Below, piece after piece: positions 11,050 to 21,855 of a stretch of DNA of 64,000 nt. Origin of the DNA: Falciphora oryzae (lineage: Eukaryota; Ascomycota; Sordariomycetes; Magnaporthales; Magnaporthaceae); the NCBI GenBank assembly GCA_000733355.1, contig JNVV01000069.1, forward strand, positions 18,018 to 82,017, given 5' to 3'. How positions within the stretch are numbered: the first letter of the stretch is position 1; each line of letters starts with the position of its first letter. Made by a program: the position numbers and the translations under genes. The notes under the pieces are model-generated. The model had not been told where the DNA came from. It made no database searches and saw only the letters and a list, made by a program, of their open reading frames with translations.

Positions 11050-11886
11050 TACTAGTAGAAAATCGGATCCATACTTTACGTTGCCATCATTACTCGACCA
11101 AATATAGCGTTCGCCGTATTTCGCTTCGCAAAATTTAATACCAACCCATTAAAAAAACACCACAAAGCAGCCGATCGAGTGTTTGCATATCTCTATAGCA
11201 CACGTCATTTTGCCTTCGAATACGGCGGAAGTAACGATTTTATCGTTTATAGTAATACATTTTTTGCAAACAACACATAGGATCGCAAAAGCTCCTAAGT
11301 ATATGCCATTTCGCTTTTTGGTGGAATTATCGGCTGGAAAGCTAGCAAGCAGGCCACAGTAACCACGTTAACAACCGAGGCTAAACTACTCGCCTTGGCA
11401 GAAGTTGCTAAGGAAGCCCTTTTTGTGAGCAGGTTGATCAAAGAGTTAGGAGTTACTCTTGATGACTGCAGCATTAAAATTAAATGCGACAATTAGCAAA
11501 CTATCGGCCTTATCAACAAAGATTTGTACATATTGCAAACCAAGCTCCGTTACGTCGATATTTACAACCACTGGCTACGATAAAAAGCCTACGCAAAAAT
11601 AATAAACGTTACATATACGCCAACCGACCAGATGCTTGCAGATGGGCTGATAAAAGCCTTCGCCGGTAGCAAGATGACCCGATTTAGAGAACAACTCAAC
11701 CTAGCAGATATTACCGACATGTTGAAATTTTTGAAAATGCTAGTGGTGATAGAGGAGGATTTGGATAAGATGGAAGAAACTTTTCCCGGCTCTGAAATAA
11801 CGGTCAACCATTTTCAAATGGACGAGGGGGACACCACTGTGCCTTTCCGCTTTAATCTGGACGACAAAATGGACGCATTATCTTAA
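11050..11886 (+). pseudogene. copia RNase H and C-terminus
   Basis: Degenerate + frame with GIIGWKASKQATVTTLTTEA, the copia RNase H signature, and a later ADGLIKAF tail typical of the end of copia Pol. TAG and TAA codons interrupt it at several places, one after the Cys-Asp-Asn motif. Confidence 0.75.
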
Positions 11887-11914
11887 AGGCAGGAAAATTA
11901 CCACCGGTGCCTTC

Positions 11915-12101
11915 CTTGAGGGGGTGTGTCAGCAAAATCAGGCTAGGTGTCAGACATAATGGTATTGTACAGAAGGATCGCGAAGATTCCAGTGGCGAAC
12001 AGAAGTGGGCTGTGCACAAGTGCATAGGCCACCTGCCCTGTGTATATACACCTACGAGGATCTCAGTCCTCTTCGGAAAAAGGAGGGGGATAATAGAAGC
12101 A
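11915..12101 (+). repeat. copia polypurine tract and probable 3' LTR
   Basis: The tract TTGAGGGGG at about 11916-11924 directly precedes TGTGTCAGC, the likely LTR start (11925 or 11927). A TATA-like GTGTATATACACC follows at about 12039. The end is set provisionally at GAAGCA (12101), because NLR coding sequence starts immediately after. The 5' LTR is outside the window, so length and target duplication are unconfirmed. Confidence 0.5.
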
Positions 12102-13879
12102 TGATCTTTTGGTGCTTAGAAAGTCTGACACATTTCCCTTGCCTCGTCGTACGTGGCATTTGCGATTACGCCGATTCTCACAAGAACGATCGCTGGCAAC
12201 GTTATGCCTCTGCCACCGCCGCTGCCTATGCCAAGGAGCTTCTCACCCACGTTCCGCCGACAGAGGTCCAGGAGGCAAAAAGGGCACTGGAAATTCTTCA
12301 GTCCGGTTAGTTCTCCTTTGTCTTTTTAGCCGACTTGGAAGCTAAGTACTGTGTAATCAGTCGAAGCAATCGCTCGGGAAACGCAACAAAGCGTCGACAG
12401 TTTAATGTCGGGTGCAAAGTTCCAGAATATAAAGCTATGGCTTTCCCCACCCGATCCTTTTACTAATTTCAATGATGCAGCGGAAAAGGGTCATCCAGGA
12501 ACCGGCGATTGGGTTTTCAAGGGCGCCGCCTTCCGCGACTGGAAGTCGCTTTCAAACGGCCGCTTGCTGCTGCTGGGGCTCTCCGGATGCGGTAAAACAG
12601 TGCTCGCATCGAGTATCCTAAAGAGTTTACGGTCGGAAAGGAGCAGTTCCAGGGTCACGCTCTTCTTTTTCTTCGATTTCAGAGACAGCCACAAACGGAC
12701 CGTCGACCAGCTCCTACGTTCGCTTACTTTCCAACTATATACGCAAATCGATTCTTCCCGAGCCGTCCTCGATACCGCGTTCAACTTGTCCGATCGCGGT
12801 CAAAAGCCGCTGTCTACTGGCGACCTTTCCAAGGCTGTAAAAGAGATGATGCAGGCGAGCAAAAAGGACATCTTCGTTGTTTTGGACGCTCTCGACGAGT
12901 GTGACGCGCGAAAGGAACTGGTCATTTGGCTAGAAGATTGTTCACGCCAAGATCCAACCAACGTCTCTTTCGTCGCCACTAGCAGACCAGAGGTCGAGTT
13001 CGAAAACAGCCTAGCTGGTTGGAGGAAAGAAAATATTACTGCCAGTGCCGCGGAGTTTATAAAACATGACATAAAGTTATTTGTTGAAGCAAAACTCCAT
13101 GGGCGGGACTTCCGACGATGGGATTCGAGACCAGATGTCCTACGAAGAATTGAAACAGAGGTCCTCAAGAAAGCCGGCATCATGTAAGTCATGTTTGAAG
13201 CCCATTGCCCGTTCCCGTCGGCGAAACTCGAAGCAGTCCACCGCTTATCAGCATTAAATAGGTTCAGATTGGCAGCCTGTCAAACCGACCTGCTCGCGGA
13301 TTGCCAGGACCTCGGAGAGGTGCAAGAGCGACTGGACACCTTACCTGGCACCCTGGGCGAGATCTACTGTCGGATGTTGGAAAGCATTCCAGAAGGGCGA
13401 CGCAGAGAAAGGACTATACGGCTCCTCCAGTTTCTCTGCTATTCAGAACGGCCTTTGACACTCGGAGAAGCCGTCGACATGGTAGCTACCAATCTCGAAT
13501 CTGGTCGTTTTGATCCAGATAATAGGCTGCCCGAGCCTTTGGAGCTCCGAACATCCTGTGCAAGCCTCATCACCGTCGAAACAAGAGGGCCGGGGGGAGT
13601 CACCGAGCTCCAACTGGCCCATTTGTCGGTCAAGGAATATTTGACGTCGAAAGACGCCATCGAGCCATTTCGTGATCCCTTCACAGTGGCGAACGCCAGC
13701 GGGTCCATAACACGACACTGCTTAGCGTACCTGTCCTCCATCGGATCCCACGGCTCTAGAACACGGTATCCGCTAAGCGGGTACGCAGCTCAATTCTGGC
13801 TAAACCATGCCAGAACTGCTGAAAGTCTTGAAAGCGTCCGGAATGCTGTTTGGGAGTTCATACATAACCCACACGCATA

Positions 13880-13955
13880 CCGTAGGTGGGCTCGACTATT
13901 CAACCCGGATCCTCCCCGGGGTAGCATGTGGGCTCGACTATTCAACCCGGCTCCA
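13880..13955 (+). repeat. 42-bp in-frame tandem duplication in the NLR
   Basis: GTGGGCTCGACTATTCAACC occurs at about 13886 and again at about 13928, duplicating Trp-Ala-Arg-Leu-Phe-Asn-Pro just before the ankyrin array. Confidence 0.8.
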
Positions 13956-13974
13956 GCACTGCCTCTGCTATATC

Positions 13975-15370
13975 TCACAGCCTTGGCGGGCCTCGCGAGA
14001 ACCGCAACGGCCCTCCTTGGAGAAGGGGCCGACGTCAACGCAAATGGTGGCAGCTACGGCACCGCTCTCCAGGCGGCCTCAAACGGAGGCTATACGGACA
14101 TTGTGCGACTGCTGCTGCACGAGGGAGCCGACGTCGACGCAAGGGGTGGCGAGTACGGCACCGCTTTCCATATTGCCTCAGGGCGAGGCCATACGGACAT
14201 TGTGCAACTGCTGCTGGACAAGGTAGCCGACGTCGACGCAAAAGGTGGTGACAGTAACCTTTTATGGGATAGCGACCACGGCACCGCTCTCCATATTGCC
14301 TCACGGCGAGGCCATACGGATATTGTGCGACTGCTGCTGGATAAGGGAGCCGACGTTAACGCAAAAGGTGGCCGCTTAAGTGGTAGCTACGAAGGCACCG
14401 CTCTCCAGGCGGCCTCAGACCGAGGCCATACGGATATTGTGCAACTGCTGTTGGATAAGGGATCCGATGTTGACGCAAATGGCAGCTTCGGCACCGCTCT
14501 CCAAGCTGCCTCAGCAGGAGGCCATATAAACATTATGCGATTACTGCTGGATAGAGGAGCCGACGTTAACGCAAAAGGTGGCTACTATGGCACTGCTCTC
14601 CGGGCGGCCTCAAACCGAGGCTACACGGACATTGTGCAACTGTTGCTGGATAAAGGAGCCGACGTTAACGCAAAAGGTAACGGTCTCGGTACCGCTCTCC
14701 AAGCTGCTTCAAAGGAAGGCCACATGGATATTGTGCGACTGCTGCTGGACGAGGGAGCCGACGTCGGCGCAGAGGGTAGCGGCTATTACAGTACCGCTCT
14801 CCAGTGTGCCTCAGGGGGGGGGCTATATAAACATTGTGCGACTGCTGCTGGACGAAGGAGCCGACGTCGACGCAGCGGCTGGCAAGCATTGTACCGCTCT
14901 CCAGGCTGCCTCGGAGGGAGGCCATACGGACATTGTGCGATTGCTGCTGGACGAAGGAGCCGGCGTCGACACAAGGGGTAACTTTTACGGTACCGCTCTC
15001 CAAGCTGCTTCAAACGAAGGCCACATAGATATTGTGCGACTGCTGCTGGACGAGGGAGCCGACGTTAACGCAAAGGGTGGCGAGTACGGTACCGCTCTCC
15101 AACAGGCCTCAAGCGGAGGCCACGTGGATATTGTGCGACTGCTTTTGGACGAAGGAGCCAATATCGACGAAGAAGCTGGTTTTTACGGTACCGCTCTCGT
15201 AGCGGCCTCAGACGGGGGCCACACGGGTGTTGTGCGGTTGCTGCTGGATAAGGGAGCTGACGTCGACGCGGGAGGTTGCGGCTTAGAGGGTGGCTTTTAC
15301 GGTACCGCTCTCCAGGCTGCTTCAAACAGAGGCCACACGGAAATTGTGCAACTCCTCCGAGAAAGGCGAT
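13975..15370 (+). repeat. Ankyrin repeat array, 14 units of about 99-120 bp
   Basis: Units follow the pattern TALQAAS-x-x-GH-x-DIV-x-LLLD-x-GADV-x-A-x-G. Nucleotide identity between units is high: blocks such as TTGTGCGACTGCTGCTGGA recur almost unchanged. Differences cluster at the two residues after the Ser of AAS and at the residue after Gly-His. Units 3, 4 and 13 carry short insertions before the next repeat. Confidence 0.9.
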
Positions 15371-15504
15371 ATGGCAGCCGTCGACCCCGAAAGGTGACGC
15401 AGTCGTCGGCGGTGACGCGCAGCAGTCAGGGCAGAATCGAGATGAATTCCTCCTCTCGCCGATCGATTGTGCGCGGTCGGAAGGAGAGCAAGCGTAATAG
15501 GTAG

Positions 15505-16131
15505 GGTCATTGGCATGTAACAAGGAGGCTCTCGCAGCGGCGGCTTAGGTCGTCAAACAGGAGCGGCAGCTTTCTGTTTTCTTCGTTGTAGAGTGGGAGT
15601 TGATGATGGGAGGGCGACATGGTGCCCTAGATGTGAAGCCGTTGTCGTGTCGACATCTCGGAAGTATATGCAGGAAGCATTGCAGTCGAGGGGACCACAG
15701 AACTGATTCTCGACTGATTGTGAAGTTGTTGCTGGTGTTGGCGTTGGTGTTGGTCGAAGCAGCGAGTTCATACAGTGGAGGTCTTCGGCTCAGGGACCCT
15801 GTGCTTACTACAGCCAGGGCCAAAAGCGCTGCAAATAGCTGGCAGTAGGAAGTCCCGCACCAGACATCAACTGTTTCCACAACCAACACGACCCCAATCC
15901 CTGCGCCGTCCTCCCTCGCCTGCGATGCGACACCAAGGGCGTGATCGGCCGTAACGATCGTTGCGGCAACGGTCGTTGCGGAGGTACGAACAGTGCTGCA
16001 AGGGGGGTTAGGTACCGGTAGGGATGCCCCCCAGTTAGGGACCGTCTGCCAAAAAGCACGTACTGTGTCAAAAGCGGGGGTTTCACCGCTATTTTGGGGG
16101 GGGAGGGGCATCCAGTCGGCTCTCGACAAAA
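15505..16131. other. No recognised gene
   Basis: Moderately GC-rich sequence after the NLR stop. A 194-residue minus-strand frame crosses it but has no domain features. The last ~20 bp lead into the 16132 repeat. Confidence 0.5.
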
Positions 16132-16222
16132 CACGATATCGTCAGTCTTCATCTGCACGCCAAGATTAGCCCAACCTATCACAAAAAAGATGTCTTTTAA
16201 TTCCCAGGCAACGGAAGCCGGC
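16132..16222 (+). repeat. Direct repeat A: truncated copy of the Myb-like gene start
   Basis: 91 bp matching 17943-18033 with a single difference (A at 16199, G in the other copy). It includes the same leader and the first codons of the Myb/SANT-like gene (ATG at 16190). Homology stops at 16222. Confidence 0.9.
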
Positions 16223-16564
16223 AACTCTCTCCCGTTCACAAATTTTAAAGCATAGGTGCACGGACCATGTTGTTAAGGTTTTGGCGGGACTTCCGCCTGT
16301 AGCCCTAACAGGCGCCCACAAACGAAAAATTCTCTTCAACCTGCCGCCCTCAATCACCACCATCGCACGCAATCCTCCCTTTTTTTTTTTTTTTTCGCGA
16401 CACATTTAATCGGCAGACCTCCTTTGACGAGTTTTCCATCGACCGCGGTGAAGATAGAGTCCGTTCGATGGCCCGGCGCGCCTCCCGCACAGAGGCGCAC
16501 AAAATAAGGCCCAATCTCGCGCAGCGAGCCAGCGTGGCAAGATTCCGCCAGCCCGAAAGGCAGG

Positions 16565-16672
16565 CACCCTCCCCCGGGAGGCTCGACGCATTCTCCCTCC
16601 TTCGGGAGGCTTGATGCACCCTCCTTCGGGAGGTTTGACGCACCCTCCCCCGGGAGGCTTGACAAACGGTTT
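16565..16672. repeat. Minisatellite of four GGGAGG hairpin units
   Basis: Four units of about 25-28 bp of the form CACCCTCC-CCGGGAGGCTTGACG (the second has TTCGGGAGG). Each unit contains CCTCC/GGGAGG complementarity and could form a short hairpin. Confidence 0.8.
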
Positions 16673-17769
16673 AAGAGAAAGGGAAATTAGGCTGAAAACC
16701 ACCCGACGGTCTCCGGATCGACAGGGCACCCTTTCGCCCCCTCACTCCTTCTGGGACTGTTCCGCAGCGAGGAGGCAGTGCCGTTACGGGGGTTGGTTAG
16801 TTGTACGTGGGCTGGGGGCACTGCGCCGGCGCGGCAGTCCCCCAAAGGCCCCGACAGCAAAACGTGGTCGGCCTTTTGCCGGAGACGGCTTTGGGTAACG
16901 GGAAGCAGGAAGCGGTATACCCCGTGGATGGTGGGCCGTGGTGGGATATAGTGACTGAGGCGCCGCATGCTTCCCATTCGCACTGGGAGTTTGTGCCGGG
17001 TTTGGAGGACGGAAGGAACTCGTTGCATTCATGATCCACATAATGGCACTGGGTTTGCCTACTGGGTTTGCCTAGGAACCAACGAGGGACCGGGCCGTGG
17101 ATGAACAAGTACGGGGTGTCGCCGGCTTTTAGCTTCCTACTCGCACTAGGGACGTACACCGGGGCAGATGATGTCGTCGGCATGTTGGGCGGAAAAGACT
17201 ATGTTTTAGCCCGAGAGGACGGATGCGCACGTCGGTTTATCAAAAGGCCTTTTTGTGGCTGCGATAGGCTTAAGGTGCAAACCTTGTATTTACGTGGCAG
17301 GCTGGCTATCCAGCAACAAAGAGAAGGCGGGCTCTAGCCGGCATGTCCGTTAGAGGGATTCGGCACCCCTTTGACTATAGTTTTCTATAGGAAATACGAG
17401 GTGACGCTCGCGCCTCTGTTTGTTGCCACGCGGTGACTATACTGAAATATAGGTGGTATCGCACGCGCAAGATCTTGTCGCGGCTCTGTTTGCCAACCGT
17501 GAAGTGTTACGAATTGCCGTGCACCACGTTGGCAAACCGCGCAGCGTATTCGTTCGATGCGCGATAAACACACAAGGAGTACACAGGGTTGGAATTAGGC
17601 CCTCCAGCCCCCGAATTTTCTTTCTTTGGCCGGGCCCAGGGGGGGTTTATTGCGATCCCTCCCGCCACACCCGGCCTCACTCTTTTTCCGGCACTTTGCC
17701 GGCCGACAGCTTTCACTACCACCAACAGCAGCGCTCACAGCGCCCCGGCGTTTATTCGCCCCTTCTTTT
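16673..17769. other. No recognised gene
   Basis: Mixed-composition sequence between the minisatellite and the second gap. A 128-residue minus-strand frame (16797-17183) is cysteine-containing but matches no family I know. Its position between the two copies of the Myb-gene start suggests either an insertion or a misjoin. Confidence 0.4.
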
Positions 17770-17942
17770 NNNNNNNNNNNNNNNNNNNNNNNNNNNNNNN
17801 NNNNNNNNNNNNNNNNNNNNNNNNNNNNNNNNNNNNNNNNNNNNNNNNNNNNNNNNNNNNNNNNNNNNNNNNNNNNNNNNNNNNNNNNNNNNNNNNNNNN
17901 NNNNNNNNNNNNNNNNNNNNNNNNNNNNNNNNNNNNNNNNNN
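17770..17942. other. Assembly gap (173 N)
   Basis: Run of N ending exactly where direct repeat B (17943) begins. Confidence 1.
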
Positions 17943-18000
17943 CACGATATCGTCAGTCTTCATCTGCACGCCAAGATTAGCCCAACCTATCACAAAAAAG

Positions 18001-19272
18001 ATGTCTTTTGATTCCCAGGCAACGGAAGCCGGCGGCGCCACCGTTGAAGCTATTCCCAATTCCCAAACGGCCTCCCAGGCGCCAGATTTTGGTGTTGACG
18101 ACCCCGATACCCAGCCCGGCGATACCCAGCCCGGCGAGGGCCCTTCCCGCAAGCGGAAACGAGGCGACGGCGAGCCGGCTCGAGTATCCTGGTCTAGCGA
18201 GAAGACCGCCCGGCTAATCAGCCTTTTCCTCGACTGCCACCGCGAGGGCCTATTCAAAAGCTCGAAAAAGGCCAACTTCAAAGAGGCTTGGGAGCGCGTG
18301 CTGGCGGCGGCGACCGAGGAGTGGCCTACCTTGAAGCTATCGACCCAAACGATCTCTACCAAGTACGATAACGAACGAAAGAGATATCTCGCCTGGAAGT
18401 TATGGGTTAGCCTATCGGGCAATACTTGTGACCCGGAGACGGGCGCTTGCGACGTTGATAAAGAGGACCTTCGGTGGCAGAGCTTTGCAAGCGTGCATGG
18501 GATACGGAAAGTTGGATAGATCGCCGCCGGCGTGCCGTTGGGGGAGGTGGCTTTGTATCGGGAGCTTTGGGCGGGAGAGACGGCAAAAGGGACCATGATC
18601 CGTCGCCCTTTTATTAAAGGGAATGAGCTTGCTGAAGGATCCGCACGCGTTAGTGGCTTGGGTTTATTTAATGGGTATATTCCTGCAAATAAGGAGGGCG
18701 AGGGAAAGGGAGAGGGCGAGGGCGAGGGCGAGGGAGAGATGGAAACGGGCGAAGATATTCGCTGGCGGCCGATTACCTCCACGCCTACCCAACGGATGCC
18801 CGACCCTTTAATGCCGCCGCCGCCCTCTCGTCGCAGAAGGCCTTTTGCCGAGCAGTTGCATCAGAAGGCAACGGATCCGGATCTAGTAGCGGCCGCCAGG
18901 GACGGAGGCGTTGACGTATTGCGCGGCCGGAGGAGGCGTCGGGCTTCTAATTCATCGGAAGGAAGGCGTCGGGCCTCTAATTCATCGGAAGGAAGGGTTT
19001 CGCCGGCGAAACTCGAGTTACCGCCGCCGGCAGCGTCGGAACAGCTAGCTAATGCTATATTGGTATTAGCAGGTTCCGTTAACAAACGCCGCCAAAGCGT
19101 GGCTAAAGAGGCGATTAAATCCTTTACCGAAAGCTACCGGGCTAAATTTGAACCCTTTAAGTTTTTCCGCATCGCCCGCAATTTGAAATTATTAGGAGAA
19201 GCCGAGCTTTGGGTGGCATTGGATAAGGAAAGTCGGGATACGTATATATCCGAGGCTCGAAGGGTTAATTGA
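18001..19272 (+). pseudogene. Myb/SANT-like DNA-binding protein of a PIF/Harbinger element
   Basis: The start ATG at 18001 opens a frame with an acidic, Pro/Gln-rich N-terminus and then a Myb/SANT-like domain at about residues 60-135 (WSSEKTARLISLFLDC, FKEAWERVL and YDNERKRYLAWK). A single TAG at 18517-18519 interrupts it, and the same frame then runs to 19272 (about 424 codons in all). The second part has a Gly-Glu repeat, a 27-bp duplication encoding RRRASNSSEG twice, and a helical C-terminus. In PIF/Harbinger elements a Myb-like protein partners the DDE nuclease, encoded here on the opposite strand 105 bp away. The stop could come from one RIP-type change. Confidence 0.75.
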
Positions 19273-19377
19273 CGTTGTTTTTGGCGTTGTTTTGTATTTG
19301 TAACCTTAACCCTACCTACCCTACCTACCTTACCGCTAACAACTATCGCTAACGACTTTCCAATTCCACCGTTTTTG

Positions 19378-21015
19378 TTACAATTGGTTTAATTTACCGA
19401 CCCGGGCGTTATATTGCGCCGCTATCCTTTCCGCGGGCCTTAAACGTATATAATTTTGGTGGAGGTCCTTTAACTTTCGCCAGCAGACTTCCCGCGCCCG
19501 GGAGAGAGTTTTTTGATCCGGCTCCTCCAATTGCCAGTCCTCCTGGTTTGCTAACGCCAGATTATGCAGGGCAGTTACCGCGTATATAATTTTCACCTGG
19601 GTGCCAAAGCTGTACTTTGCCGGTGCGTTCCTAACGATTTTCCAGCGCCTTTTTAAGCACCTAAACGCTCGTTCGACCATTATTTTTGTAACAAGGGGTC
19701 AAAGACGGCTTGGAGAAAGAATCTCTAGATTGCAGATAATCTTTCTATGGGCTCAAGAGATGCTTGAGGAGGAAGGAATCTCTCGTGAAGGACATAGGAG
19801 ATGGCAGGGTTTATATAAACCCTTTGTGATCCGTGCGAAGTATCGAGTACATGATTCACACTGCCTTCCGACCTTCACCGCTTGGCCTCAGGGCCGTTGA
19901 CCGCCTATGCGGGTCTTCAAACCTCCGTGAGGCCGACTCGTGATGCCGACTAGTTGGGTCCACGGGTTTTTCCGTGTAACAATTTTCGTCCGGGAGTGGC
20001 GTAGGTTGAATAACTTTTTCCGGGTAAGCGGCGGCGCTACCGTTTTTTTCCAATTTTGCAAATGATACCGGATCCCGGGGAAAGGTATAACGATACCGGG
20101 TTTGGTTTTAAAGCCGGCATTTGCTAGGTAGTACCTATCCCGGGGTATCCGGAACCTTTTATTTAGTGCCTTCCCTAATAAGGTCGAGTCGTTTATGGAG
20201 CTTTCGGTACCGGCTAATACGTAGGTAAACGCTATGTTAAATTTGACTGCCGTAAAAACGTTTTACGTTACCCTTTTTTTCCGATCGATCTATAGCTTTT
20301 GCGTTTTGCTTTTAATAAAGGCCGAAACGTGCGTGCCGTCGATCGCTCCGATACAGCCGCTTAAACCCGCGGCAACTGCTAAGTCGAGTTCGATCCCCGG
20401 GTCCAACCACCCATTAGAAGGTAAGCGTACGACTGTTAGGTGGAATCGCTGCATACTAACTAGCACCTTATGGAAGATTTTACTAACCGTGCTTTAGGCG
20501 ACTTTAAAAAAGTGCGAGGTAATCCGTTGGCTGGCCTCCTAGGCGACGATTAATGAGAAGATTATCAGCTTTTGGGCAGGCGTTTGGTATTGGGTGCTTT
20601 CAAGTCCGCTGTTGGTAACTAGCCAATTTTGGAAAAAGCTGAACTTTTCCTTTGACAGGCGGAACAAGCTGTAGAACCGAGGTTCGTTGGCCTCCAAAAG
20701 ATTTCGAGCGATACCGGCGGTATACGAATAACTACCGGTATGGACGATTGCCTTCGATAAGGGGTGACGGCGGCGTTGGTTCAATAGTAGGTTTATTTGG
20801 CGCGCGCCCTCTTCCTCCCTGCAAAATTGCACCAAATAAAAAATAAGGATAACAGTGGTTATTACCGTTACGGCAGCCCTATCCTCGTCGGCGTCCTCGT
20901 TGGGATCGGGCTCTATGGCGGGCAAATTGGGAATAGCTTCCTTTTTGCTAATATATTTGTAGAAAACAGATGCCGGCAACGACGAGGGGCAACGGGAAGC
21001 AACGACCAATTTGCT
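19378..21015 (-). pseudogene. PIF/Harbinger DDE nuclease, broken by two insertions
   Basis: The C-terminal part (19378-19680) reads VERAFRCLKRRWKI, then ALHNLAL, the end of a HARBI1-like DDE domain. The N-terminal part (20539-21009) has NLPAIEPDP and FRLSKEKFSFFQNWL, like the N-terminal region of fungal Harbinger nucleases. Between them (19982-20538) the frame is degenerate. The gene is split by a solo LTR at 19687-19981. Its 5' end is split by the 21016-26894 element: after removing that element and one 9-bp duplicate the frame reads on through 26904-26935 (FVFALLAN...WSLLPVAPRR). A -1 shift in an A-run near 20950 also separates frames. Confidence 0.75.
19687..19981 (+). repeat. Solo LTR of the gypsy-1 family
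   Basis: 295 bp, TGTAAC...TGTAACA, the same length as the gypsy-1 LTRs, flanked by the 5-bp duplication ATTTT (19682-19686 and 19982-19986). It carries more differences from either gypsy-1 LTR than they show between themselves. This is the product of LTR-LTR recombination after insertion into the Harbinger nuclease gene. Confidence 0.92.
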
Positions 21016-21417
21016 TAGTCTCAGAGGCTCAGACTAGATGCTCCAGTTTTCAGTTGCCGGAGCCCCACCGCTTCGAAATTGTGGCTCATGTGGCTTAGCA
21101 AGAAGTCACTGGTCTGTGCACGGATTTTTTGTGGGGCGGGCAACTTCTACTGGATCTAGTCTGAGGAACGAAGGTGATTTTTTCCCGCACATGCGGTGGC
21201 TCCCATACAAAAAAAAACGCACGTACTTTACGAACTCGGCCACAATTTGGCCAATTTTAGCTTTATAAAAAAGCGGGTTGTACGTTGGGATTGCTGGGAA
21301 GTAGGGCTTTTTAATGATATTTTTTTTATATTTTTGGCATTCGAATTAGCCGATTTGGATATAGGCAATCGGCGAAATGGCACATGCAGTAGCGAAAACG
21401 ATTAATTTTATATATAC

Positions 21418-21715
21418 GTATATAACCCGGCCAAATTTAACGGTATAAAAAATCGGATTGCTCGTTGCGATTCTTTGCGATTAGGGCTTTATAATGATAT
21501 ATAAATTATTTTTATTGCGTAAAAATTGGCCGTTTTATATAGGGGTAATCGATATTTTTCCTTTTTTATATGTAAAAAATCGATCGATTACCCTTGTAAA
21601 AAACGGCCAATTTTTATCCGATAAATATAATTTATATATCATTTTAAAGCCCTAATCGAACGGAATCCCACTAAACTATCCGATTTTTTATACCGTTAAA
21701 CTTAGCCGGGTAATA
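21418..21715. repeat. Long palindrome, second hairpin family
   Basis: Arms of about 130-140 bp: CCCGGCCAAATTTAACGGTA near 21425 is inverted at about 21690-21710, and ATTAGGGCTTTATAATGATA is inverted at about 21630-21655. The loop is near 21565. The arms also resemble the sequence at 21240-21330. Target duplication not clear. Confidence 0.75.
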
Positions 21716-21855
21716 TAAACGGTTTATATATGTAGGAAATATATATATTTTATATATGCAAATCCGATGCGGCCCGTGCACCCGGGCAATATATATATTT
21801 TTATAAAGCTCTCGTTTTAGCCGTTGTTTTTATGTAAAAACTTTTAAAAACGGTA

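Larger units (their letters stand above)
1..12101 (+). mobile_element. Ty1/copia LTR retrotransposon, RIP-damaged, interrupted by a MITE and a gypsy element
   Basis: Degenerate copia domains occur in the canonical order protease, GAG-pre-integrase, integrase, reverse transcriptase, RNase H, then a polypurine tract and a 3' LTR. The 5' LTR and most of gag lie left of the window. The coding sequence breaks at 550 and resumes at 7953: joining the flanks restores the codons around Thr-Leu-Ile-Ala-Lys just ahead of the GAG-pre-integrase motif. The 7.4 kb between is therefore a later insertion. Many stops, and residue changes explained by C-to-T or G-to-A, indicate RIP. The element cannot be active. 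Confidence 0.85.
12102..15504 (+). pseudogene. NLR-type receptor gene: PNP (truncated) - NACHT - 14 ankyrin repeats
   Basis: Exon 12102-12305 encodes only the end of a nucleoside-phosphorylase-like domain ([16 protein letters not shown]). Intron 12306-12360 (GTTAGT...CAG) restores frame to the NACHT exon 12361-13183, with Walker A GLSGCGKT and Walker B DIFVVLDALDE. Intron 13184-13261 (GTAAGT...TAG) joins in frame to MFRLAACQ, a conserved NLR segment. The last exon carries the NACHT tail and ankyrin repeats to 15504. A 9-G run at 14814-14822 shifts the frame inside repeat 9, and eight Gs would keep it open. The 5' part is missing at the copia LTR. Fungal NLRs of this build act in non-self recognition and incompatibility. 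It is a pseudogene unless the G run is a sequencing error and the 5' exons lie beyond the copia element. Confidence 0.85.

Noticed and set aside
15545..16129. 194-codon minus frame after the NLR
   Set aside because: No motif, no splice context, and overlapping frames of similar length on the other strand.
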